Assembly: GCA_021161885.1 (NCBI GenBank)
Contig: JAGGZS010000166.1
Span: 1-8,240 of the forward strand
DNA length: 8,240 bases
Reading direction: 5' to 3'
DNA from: a bacterium
GTDB taxonomy: Bacteria > Auribacterota > Auribacteria > Auribacterales > Auribacteraceae
How positions within the stretch are numbered: the first letter of the stretch is position 1; every line of letters begins with the position of its first letter. This document shows positions 1 through 5,117 of the stretch, in pieces. A model generated the notes under the pieces. That model saw nothing but the letters and a program-made list of their open reading frames with translations, did not search any database and had not been told where the DNA came from. The position numbers and the translations under genes are program-made.

Positions 1-12
1 GTATAAGATTTA

Positions 13-42
13 TTTACAAAAAATTTTAAATACTGTAACATA
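13..42 (+). promoter_or_regulatory. weak candidate promoter for the lipoprotein gene
   Basis: A TTTACA hexamer at 13-18 and a TAACAT hexamer at 37-42 are separated by 18 bases, an acceptable but imperfect sigma70-like pair. A short inverted repeat, ACTGT (33-37) and ACAGT (47-51), overlaps the -10 side. In such AT-rich DNA this could occur by chance. Confidence 0.25.
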
Positions 43-101
43 ATAACAGTCAAACATTAATGAAGTTTTAAAAATAATGAAAGGAAAGGATTTTTTTAAT
101 T

Positions 102-1424
102 TTGAAAAAAAACGCAGCCAAATTCATCTTTTTACTGATAATAACGTTTTTATTTTCAGGATGCGCTCATCGTGCGACACACGAAGAACTTATACCTTAT
201 ACCAACCGAATACGATCGGAATACCGATATAATTACGAAAATAAAACGTTAAGGGAAATAGTCGCGTTACCGGATAACCAATTCGATCTTTTAACAGCTT
301 CGCTTTATTTATCAAAAGAACTTGATCCATCCGTAGATATTGATAAATATCTCGATAAAGTGGAAACTCTTGCCGCCGAATTGGCTTATTCGTTAAAAAA
401 CGCAAAAAATTACAAGCAAAAAGTCGACGCAATATGCAATTTGGTTTGGCGAAAAGGGTATATTGCTTATAAACCGTTCTGGCAAAATTATGATGCTAAC
501 AGGTTTCGGGACTTATGGTTTTATAAATATTCAAATATTGCTCTTTTGCTTGATCAACATAAAGGCAACTGTGTTGCTTTTTCGATACTTTATCTTGCGC
601 TTGCTAAACGGACAGGACTTGCGCTTTACGGTGTAACAATACCAGGACATATATTTGTAAGGTATGACGACGGTATCGATAAAATAAATATTGAGCCTCT
701 TGAAGCCGGGTTTTATTTCAGCGATCAGATGTATATAGAGGCATCCAACTCTAATATGCCTAATGATTTGTGCGGCGGTTACTACCTTCATAACCTGACC
801 GATAAAGAAGTATTCGGCAGTTTACTGCTTAATATGTCTGCTATGTGTTACGAAAAAAACCAAACTTTACGGACTCTGAGATATATGAATATATCTTTAA
901 ATTGTGCCCCCCGTGATCCGGAAATACTAACAAGCGCAGGCATAACACATCTTAAACTTAATAATATAGAAAATGCCATTTACTTTTTTGATAAAGCTCT
1001 TGAAATTAAACCTGCCTCAATTATTGTTTTGAGCCAGAAAGCTCTTATAATGCGATCATTAGGTGATATAAACCAGTCAAATAAACTTTTCAGGAAAACA
1101 CTTAACATTACACCAGTGCGCAGTAGCGAATGGTTCAACAAAGGGGTGGCGTATTTTTATCTTAAAAAGTATAAAAAAGCCGTAACTTGTATCAATAAAT
1201 CATTAGATTTTGACGATAAATCTTCACCCGCATGGTATTATCTTGCCGCCTCCTATGCTGTAATGAACAAAAAATCAAGCTCAATTTTATGCCTAAAAAA
1301 AGCCGTAGCCCTTGATCCGTCGTTTAAAAAGTATGCTGAAAAAGACAATTTTTTTGAAAATATAAAACAAGATAGTGAATTTATAAAAATCATAAATTCA
1401 CCTTTACATCTTAATAATATCTGA
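102..1424 (+). CDS. lipoprotein with transglutaminase-like (SirB1-like) domain and four TPRs
   Basis: This is a predicted lipoprotein of 440 residues. The N-terminus has two lysines, a hydrophobic stretch (residues 8-18) and a lipobox ending FSGC, with lipidated Cys21. Ala follows the Cys, which by the usual Lol rule suggests the outer membrane. A transglutaminase/SirB1-like core follows: GNC with Cys157, PGH with His183, and NIEP with Glu198, a plausible Cys-His-acid triad. Four consecutive 34-residue TPRs fill 273-306, 307-340, 341-374 and 375-408 without gaps, followed by a short tail (409-440). The start is TTG at 102 with an AAGGAAAGGA ribosome site at 81-90. No in-frame ATG lies nearby, and this start keeps the signal peptide intact. 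The likely role is a periplasm-facing peptidase- or transamidase-like protein with a protein-binding TPR arm; its substrate is unknown. The 3' end overlaps the convergent membrane-protein gene by 14 bases. Confidence 0.85.
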   Translation: MKKNAAKFIFLLIITFLFSGCAHRATHEELIPYTNRIRSEYRYNYENKTLREIVALPDNQFDLLTASLYLSKELDPSVDIDKYLDKVETLAAELAYSLKNAKNYKQKVDAICNLVWRKGYIAYKPFWQNYDANRFRDLWFYKYSNIALLLDQHKGNCVAFSILYLALAKRTGLALYGVTIPGHIFVRYDDGIDKINIEPLEAGFYFSDQMYIEASNSNMPNDLCGGYYLHNLTDKEVFGSLLLNMSAMCYEKNQTLRTLRYMNISLNCAPRDPEILTSAGITHLKLNNIENAIYFFDKALEIKPASIIVLSQKALIMRSLGDINQSNKLFRKTLNITPVRSSEWFNKGVAYFYLKKYKKAVTCINKSLDFDDKSSPAWYYLAASYAVMNKKSSSILCLKKAVALDPSFKKYAEKDNFFENIKQDSEFIKIINSPLHLNNI

Positions 1425-1653
1425 AATAAGGCTGGTCATAATCATCAGGCTGAGTGTTTGTTTTAAAAGATAACCATATTAAAATCGCTCCCGCGGTTAT
1501 TATGAGAGCACAAAAAAAATAAATGATTACCATAGGATAAAACAGTATCAGCAAAGACGATAAAATTAAACTTAATCCAGTAAAAAATAAGCCGGTGCTG
1601 TTTTGATTAATTCCTGAATCTAACAAAAAAAATAATTTTTCTTTAAGCACCAT
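1411..1653 (-). CDS. small two-helix membrane protein, unknown function
   Basis: I do not recognise this protein with certainty. From the chosen start it has 80 residues: a short polar/charged N-terminus (1-20), a first hydrophobic helix at about 21-39, a Pro at 40, a second helix at about 41-63, and a polar, Tyr/Asp-rich tail ending YFRYY. The helix-Pro-helix pattern with Gly at the start of helix 1 and in helix 2 recalls a single repeat of HdeD/DUF308 membrane proteins; that is a resemblance only. A GTG at 1662 is in frame, but ATG at 1653 is preferred: a Shine-Dalgarno-like GGGGGTGA sits five bases upstream, and the ATG is one base past the stop of the zinc-ribbon gene. This spacing suggests translational coupling. 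It is the last gene of the four-gene minus-strand operon, and its end overlaps the convergent lipoprotein gene. Confidence 0.7.
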   Translation of the reverse strand: MVLKEKLFFLLDSGINQNSTGLFFTGLSLILSSLLILFYPMVIIYFFCALIITAGAILIWLSFKTNTQPDDYDQPYFRYY

Positions 1654-1654
1654 T

Positions 1655-1885
1655 TTACTCACCCCCTTTTCTTTTTTTACGACTTTTTATTTTATTTTTG
1701 TTGTTGCGGTAATCAGTGCAGTAAAATCCTGATCCTTTAAAAATGATACCGCTTCCCGTTCCTATTAATCGTTTCATTGTTTTTCCGCAGTTGCCGCATT
1801 TTATTTCATTTGGGGCAGATGTGATCGGATAAAACCGCTCACATCTGCTCTTGCAATTTAGACATTCAAAATCATAAGTAGGCAT
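1655..1885 (-). CDS. FmdB-family zinc ribbon protein
   Basis: This 76-residue protein begins MPTYDFEC and has two CxxC knuckles, Cys8/Cys11 and Cys30/Cys33, the expected ligands for one zinc ion. The segment from RLIG to GIIFKGSGFYCTDYR (about residues 39-59) is the hallmark of the FmdB/CxxC_CXXC_SSSS family; the tail is lysine/arginine-rich. The family was named after a putative regulator of formamidase, but its molecular role is not settled; nucleic-acid or protein binding is plausible. The start has a good AGGTGAG site four bases upstream of the ATG. It lies 24 bases after the second hsp20 gene and one base before the preferred start of the membrane-protein gene, so it is probably part of the same transcript. 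An extra Cys in the GFYC position is notable; the residue there is often Val in relatives I recall. Confidence 0.88.
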   Translation of the reverse strand: MPTYDFECLNCKSRCERFYPITSAPNEIKCGNCGKTMKRLIGTGSGIIFKGSGFYCTDYRNNKNKIKSRKKRKGGE

Positions 1886-1909
1886 TTTCTCACCTGATAA
1901 AATACTTTT

Positions 1910-2275
1910 TTAATCTTTATCGACTGAAATCTCGATTTTTTTCGGCTGCAGTTCCTGTCGTTTTTTAAGTTTCAAAGTCAGTAAACCATTTTTATAGTTT
2001 GCCTCAATCTTGTCTGCGTCGATTGTTTCATCTAAGCTGAATGACCTCTTAAAAATTCTGTCCGGTCGTTCTTTAAAAACCGGAGTAAAATTTTTAAATT
2101 TTTCGTCTTGCTCGGCTGTAATAGTAAGTGTATTGTCATCGATTTTAACTTGAATATTTTTCTTATCTATCCCCGGCAGTTCTGTTTCCAGCAGATACGC
2201 TCCGTTTTCTTCCATTATATTAACCGCTGGTTCGCAGAAAACTTTTTTATCATCTTTTTTAGCTAACATTTTCAT
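1910..2275 (-). CDS. Hsp20 small heat-shock protein (second copy, short form)
   Basis: This is an ATP-independent holdase of the alpha-crystallin family that should bind unfolding proteins in the cytoplasm. It has 121 residues. The alpha-crystallin domain runs from about 15 to 105, with ELPG at 32-35 and the signature EANYKNGLLTLKL at 91-103. The C-terminal IEI at 114-116 is the usual I-x-I anchor for oligomer contacts. The N-terminal arm is very short (about 14 residues), which would limit oligomer size or force mixed assemblies with the upstream Hsp20. A TTG at 2281 is in frame, but it falls one base behind AGGAGG. ATG 2275, seven bases from that site, is the better start; ATG 2269 is a second possibility. 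It sits 38 bases downstream of the first hsp20 gene. Confidence 0.92.
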   Translation of the reverse strand: MKMLAKKDDKKVFCEPAVNIMEENGAYLLETELPGIDKKNIQVKIDDNTLTITAEQDEKFKNFTPVFKERPDRIFKRSFSLDETIDADKIEANYKNGLLTLKLKKRQELQPKKIEISVDKD

Positions 2276-2313
2276 AATCAATCCTCCTTTATTAAAAAAA
2301 AGTTATTATGTCA

Positions 2314-2754
2314 TTAAGAGACTTTTACCTCTATTTTTTTAGGTTTCTCGTCCTCCGCCTTAGGGCATTTGACTTTCAATACACCGTTTTTATAAACAGC
2401 GGATATCTGGTCGCGGTTAATTTTTGTATTGAACTTTATGCTCCTTTGATAACTGCCGCTGAACCTTTCGCGCCTATAGACTTTGTCGTTATCCGTTTTC
2501 TTATCATATTCGCGTTTTGCCGATATGGAAAGACCGTTGTCCACTAAAGTCAACTTGATGTCTTTTTCGTCAAATCCAGGCAGATCAACAATAACGAGAA
2601 GCTCGTCATCGTTTTCCAATAAGTCTAACGCCGGCTCGTTTCTCCGGTACGAAAATCTTTTCTGCCTTTCTGATAATCCGAAAAAATCGTTAAACAAATT
2701 TTCCAGTTCGGTTTGTAAAGAATTAATTTCATGGTAAGGGGTTAATGCTTTCAT
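2314..2754 (-). CDS. Hsp20 small heat-shock protein (first copy)
   Basis: This is a 146-residue alpha-crystallin-type chaperone, close to the normal bacterial length. The N-terminal arm (1-38) contains an aromatic stretch, LENLFNDFFG, typical of class A bacterial Hsp20. The domain spans about 39-132, with DLPG at 57-60, a YRRERFSGSYQRS strand region at about 93-105, and AVYKNGVL at 119-126. The C-terminal IEV at 141-143 serves as the I-x-I/V anchor. The start ATG has a strong AGGAGG about eight bases upstream. Its ribosome-site block AAAGGAGGATTGA is identical to the one before the second hsp20 gene. It is the first gene of the minus-strand operon, so heat control should act in the 345-base region upstream. 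I saw no CIRCE element or clear sigma32 promoter there. Confidence 0.95.
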   Translation of the reverse strand: MKALTPYHEINSLQTELENLFNDFFGLSERQKRFSYRRNEPALDLLENDDELLVIVDLPGFDEKDIKLTLVDNGLSISAKREYDKKTDNDKVYRRERFSGSYQRSIKFNTKINRDQISAVYKNGVLKVKCPKAEDEKPKKIEVKVS

Positions 2755-2818
2755 TTTTCAATCCTCCTTTTTTATGGTTGCTTTAGCGCTTCGCAATATA
2801 TATATCTCAATTTATATG

Positions 2819-2895
2819 CCTACACGAAAAAAAATAGATTTCACTACATCTAAATCTTTGGTATACAAGAAGTTATATTTTTCTATCTGTGTAGG
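2819..2895 (-). repeat. nested inverted repeat in the hsp20 leader region
   Basis: CCTACAC at 2819-2825 and GTGTAGG at 2889-2895 are perfect 7-base complements. Inside them, ATAGA (2834-2838) can pair with TCTAT (2882-2886). A separate 6-base hairpin, AGATTT (2836-2841) with AAATCT (2852-2857), competes for part of that sequence. Read on the minus strand, the inner hairpin is followed by A and eight T residues (2834-2827), a weak terminator-like or attenuator-like layout about 75-100 bases upstream of the hsp20 start. It may be a regulatory leader, a small RNA or a degenerate short element. Confidence 0.4.
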
Positions 2896-2931
2896 TTTAT
2901 TTAAAAATAAAAATTTTTACAGGGTTAAAAA

Positions 2932-2946
2932 GACACAAATAGTGTC
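2932..2946. promoter_or_regulatory. candidate operator palindrome
   Basis: GACAC (2932-2936) and GTGTC (2942-2946) form a perfect 5-base inverted repeat around AAATA. A minus-strand TTGACA (2948-2943) overlaps the right arm, so a protein bound here could affect leftward transcription of the hsp20 operon. No -10 hexamer at proper spacing was found, so the assignment is tentative. Confidence 0.25.
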
Positions 2947-2958
2947 AATATGACATTA

Positions 2959-3012
2959 CAGCGCATTTGTATTTCAATTTAACTCCGGAATATGTGAAAC
3001 AAGTTTGCGCTG
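2959..3012. repeat. long imperfect hairpin
   Basis: CAGCGCA (2959-2965) and TGCGCTG (3006-3012) are perfect 7-base complements. The interior continues the stem: TTG (2967-2969) can pair with CAA (3000-3002), TTTCA (2972-2976) with TGAAA (2995-2999), and ATT (2977-2979) with AAT (2989-2991). It is not followed by a T-run on either strand, so it is not a simple terminator. Its layered pairing in an otherwise unpaired AT-rich spacer makes chance less likely. Confidence 0.4.
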
Positions 3013-3024
3013 AGGAAATATTTC

Positions 3025-3053
3025 TTTACAAAGATAATATCTTTTAGTACAAT
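3025..3053 (+). promoter_or_regulatory. sigma70-type promoter of the Mur-ligase gene
   Basis: TTTACA (3025-3030) and TACAAT (3048-3053) each match five of six consensus bases and are separated by exactly 17 bases. Transcription would begin near 3060, leaving a leader of about 40 bases before the ATG at 3100. The spacer contains the palindrome described at 3030-3044. Confidence 0.6.
3030..3044. promoter_or_regulatory. palindromic candidate operator inside the promoter spacer
   Basis: AAAGATA (3030-3036) and TATCTTT (3038-3044) are perfect 7-base inverted arms around one central A. The whole element begins at the last base of the -35 hexamer and ends just before the -10 hexamer. This is the classical place for a dimeric repressor, or for a MerR-like activator. 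Confidence 0.4.
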
Positions 3054-3099
3054 TTATATATGGCTATTTGATAATTATCACAGGCAATAAAGAGGAATT

Positions 3100-4485
3100 A
3101 TGGATAAATATTTTTTTATTGGGATTGCGGGAACAGGAATGAGTCGCCTTGCGATTTTTTTAACAAATTTAGGTATAAATGTTTGCGGGTCGGATAGATT
3201 TTACCCCGGGCAAAAAAATCATCCCATAATAAAACGTCTTTTGAAACAAAAAATAAAAATTTATCCGCAAAACGCAGACGCTTTGACAAATGATATTACA
3301 AAAGTCGTGGTTTCCGCCGCGATAGAAGATACCAACGCAGACTTGATTAAAGCAAGAGAGTTATCTCTGCAGGTGATAACCCGTTCTAAACTGCTCGCCG
3401 ATATTTTTAATAAATGCAAAGGGTTAGCCATAACCGGCACAAGCGGCAAAACTACAATAACAGGTATGGTAAGCACGGTTTTGAGATACGCCAAACAGCC
3501 TCATTTTTTTTACTGCGGAGACGATATCTGTCGTGAAATTGCGCTTATTAATCCGCCCGAGCTTAATAAAAACGCCATAATGGCAGCCGAAGTGGATGAA
3601 AGCGATGGAAGCCCGATTTTTTATAATCCAGCTGCAGCGGTTATATCTAACATATCATTAGACCATAAAGAACTTAATATAATAATGGATATTTTCTTTA
3701 AATTTATTTCGCAATGCACAGGCGTTATTATTCTTAATGCCGACTGCCCGTCGAGTATGATTTTAAAAAATAAAATTAAAGGTAAAGAGATAAAAACATT
3801 CGCCATACATAAAAACGCCCATTACCAAGCGAAAAATATTGTCCATTCTGATTACGGCATAGATTTTATGTGCAATAAAAAGGTTTATACCCTGAAAACC
3901 CCTGGGCTGCATAATTGTTACAATGCGCTTTGCGCTATAGCAATGCTTGAGTCTATGGGGATAAAAAGCGATATAATCAGCGACGGATTAAGCGGTTTTA
4001 AAGGAATGAGCAGAAGGCTTGAACTGGTAGCAGAACGCAACGGCATAAAGATTTATGATGATTATTCCCATAACCCGGACAAAATTTTTGCCGCTTTAAA
4101 AACTCTTAAACGATTTTGCAATAAATTGTTTTTTGTTTTTCGTCCCCATGGTTACGGACCAATGATATTTTTTCGAACTCAACTTATTGATGCTATATGC
4201 AAAGCTCTTGATCCGTCGGATTATATATATTTTCTTGATATTTATGACGCCGGCGGTTCGGCAAACCGAACTATTCATTCCGAAAATCTTATAAACGATC
4301 TTAAGCGTCAAGGTTTGGCGGCGCAATACATATCTGATCCCGCTAAAATATCATCCATAATCAAACCTCATATCCAATCCGGCGATACGGTTGTTATAAT
4401 GGGTGCCCGTGATCCTTATCTATCGATATATTCTAAAAAAATCGCGCATAATCTATTGCAAATAAATTTTTCGGAGTTACCTTAA
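3100..4485 (+). CDS. MurC-like Mur ligase family protein
   Basis: This 461-residue protein has the full three-domain Mur ligase plan. The N-terminal Rossmann-like domain starts FIGIAGTGMSRLA and continues to VCGSD. The central ATPase domain has the P-loop GTSGKTT at 113-119 (Lys117), Glu164 with DESDGS at 166-171, and SNISLDH ending at His189. The C-terminal domain has DDYSHNP at 320-326, RPHGYGP at 348-354 and DIYDAGG at 380-386. These align by eye with UDP-N-acetylmuramate:L-alanine ligase (MurC). However, MurC usually has GTHGKTT, GHHP and PHRYTR, so the positions facing substrate differ. The Mpl signature is absent. It is probably a paralogue joining an amino acid or peptide to a UDP-muramyl-type or related carboxylate, in the cytoplasm. 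No other cell-wall gene lies in the window. A GAGG ribosome site lies four bases before the ATG. It could be the only MurC of the genome, but the motif changes argue against that. Confidence 0.85.
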   Translation: MDKYFFIGIAGTGMSRLAIFLTNLGINVCGSDRFYPGQKNHPIIKRLLKQKIKIYPQNADALTNDITKVVVSAAIEDTNADLIKARELSLQVITRSKLLADIFNKCKGLAITGTSGKTTITGMVSTVLRYAKQPHFFYCGDDICREIALINPPELNKNAIMAAEVDESDGSPIFYNPAAAVISNISLDHKELNIIMDIFFKFISQCTGVIILNADCPSSMILKNKIKGKEIKTFAIHKNAHYQAKNIVHSDYGIDFMCNKKVYTLKTPGLHNCYNALCAIAMLESMGIKSDIISDGLSGFKGMSRRLELVAERNGIKIYDDYSHNPDKIFAALKTLKRFCNKLFFVFRPHGYGPMIFFRTQLIDAICKALDPSDYIYFLDIYDAGGSANRTIHSENLINDLKRQGLAAQYISDPAKISSIIKPHIQSGDTVVIMGARDPYLSIYSKKIAHNLLQINFSELP

Positions 4486-4602
4486 TTATAAGCCAAGCGC
4501 AAGCAGTCGGATTTCAAAAAAATATCAGTCAACTTAGCTCATAAAAAAGATGAAGAAACGGTTTTAAGATACAGGGCAAAAACCAAAACAGATTGTTAAT
4601 GC

Positions 4603-4959
4603 TTAATTACTGTAAATTGTTGTAAGAATATGGTTGATGTCACTCAGCCCGAATGGTTTGTTTAAAAATTGGAAGGGGACGTGTTTCATTTTTTTCTTAT
4701 CGGTATCAGATAATCTGTACCCGCTCATCACAATTTTATGGGATTTGCTGTCTCTTTTATGGGCCGTCTTAATCAGATCAAGCCCATTACCGTCAGGAAG
4801 CGACATATCAGCTATAATAATATTAAAATCCTGTTCTTCTATCATACTTACGGCTTCTTCTATGCTGTTTGCCATGGTTACAGTATGCCCGAAATCCACC
4901 AGATAACATGACAGAAGTTCGCAAAGCACCTTTTCATCGTCGATAAGCAAAATGTTCAT
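4603..4959 (-). CDS. stand-alone response regulator receiver (CheY-like)
   Basis: The 118 residues form one receiver domain with no output domain. The acidic pocket is Asp7/Asp8, the phospho-acceptor Asp51 sits in ADMSLPDGNG, the Thr/Ser switch is Ser79 (MSG), and Lys101 lies in NKPF; all key residues are present. It should accept phosphate from a histidine kinase encoded elsewhere and act through a protein partner. No kinase, chemotaxis or Spo0F-like phosphorelay gene is adjacent. The start ATG lacks a strong ribosome site: the best AGGAAA is about a dozen bases upstream, so translation may be weak. The gene points against the Mur-ligase gene, with 117 bases between the stops in which I see no clear terminator. 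Confidence 0.92.
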   Translation of the reverse strand: MNILLIDDEKVLCELLSCYLVDFGHTVTMANSIEEAVSMIEEQDFNIIIADMSLPDGNGLDLIKTAHKRDSKSHKIVMSGYRLSDTDKKKMKHVPFQFLNKPFGLSDINHILTTIYSN

Positions 4960-4973
4960 TGAACTTATGGTTT

Positions 4974-5004
4974 CCTAAGTATGTACGATTAGTATTACCT
5001 AAGT
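4974..5004. repeat. direct repeat upstream of the receiver gene
   Basis: CCTAAGT occurs at 4974-4980 and again at 4998-5004, 24 bases apart, a little over two helical turns. An inverted copy of its core, ACTTA, lies at 4963-4967. The cluster lies within the first 50 bases upstream of the receiver gene and could be a binding site for its regulator; chance is possible. Confidence 0.3.
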
Positions 5005-5057
5005 TATCGGCTATCTAAAAAAGAACTTTAATTAGTTGAAAAGGTTATGATAATCTT

Positions 5058-5084
5058 TTAAAAAAATTATTAAAATTTTTTTAA
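5058..5084. repeat. AT-only perfect inverted repeat upstream of mtnP
   Basis: TTAAAAAAATT (5058-5068) and AATTTTTTTAA (5074-5084) are perfect 11-base inverted arms around a five-base spacer. It contains no G or C. As RNA it would be a weak hairpin. As DNA, the A7 and T7 tracts would be stiff and possibly bent. It lies 33 bases before the mtnP ATG and could act as an upstream promoter element, a protein site or a weak terminator for leftward or rightward transcription. Confidence 0.45.
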
Positions 5085-5117
5085 TAAAGAAAAAATATAA
5101 TATAAAGGAAAAATTTG

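Larger units (their letters stand above)
2755..3099. other. divergent intergenic region rich in inverted repeats
   Basis: These 345 bases separate the hsp20 operon (leftward) from the Mur-ligase gene (rightward) and contain no credible gene. They hold an imperfect stem structure at 2819-2895, a small palindrome GACAC-N5-GTGTC at 2932-2946, a long imperfect hairpin at 2959-3012, a 10-base palindrome GAAATATTTC at 3015-3024, and the Mur-ligase promoter with an internal palindrome at 3025-3053. A clear hsp20 promoter could not be located: a TTGACA on the minus strand (2948-2943) lacks a matching -10 at normal spacing. Confidence 0.7.

Noticed and set aside
2308..2737. Plus-strand open frames opposite the first hsp20 gene
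   Set aside because: They lie antisense to a clear alpha-crystallin gene, lack ribosome sites and resemble no family.
2755..2960. CIRCE element or sigma32 promoter for the hsp20 operon
   Set aside because: No TTAGCACTC-N9-GAGTGCTAA and no CTTGAA/CCCCAT pair at proper spacing was found on the minus strand.
3100..4485. Assignment as Mpl (muropeptide recycling ligase)
   Set aside because: The N-terminal GIAGTGMS pattern and the C-terminal motifs fit the MurC branch; the Mpl-type ICGTFMGG signature is absent.
4486..4602. Bidirectional terminator between the Mur-ligase and receiver genes
   Set aside because: No stem followed by a T-run could be found in this 117-base gap on either strand.
4634..4906. 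90-residue plus-strand frame opposite the receiver gene
   Set aside because: It is a mirror of a well-conserved receiver domain and has no credible start signal.
5096..5101. TATAAT as the mtnP -10 box
   Set aside because: No -35 hexamer lies 16-18 bases upstream, and transcription would begin at or beyond the ribosome site.
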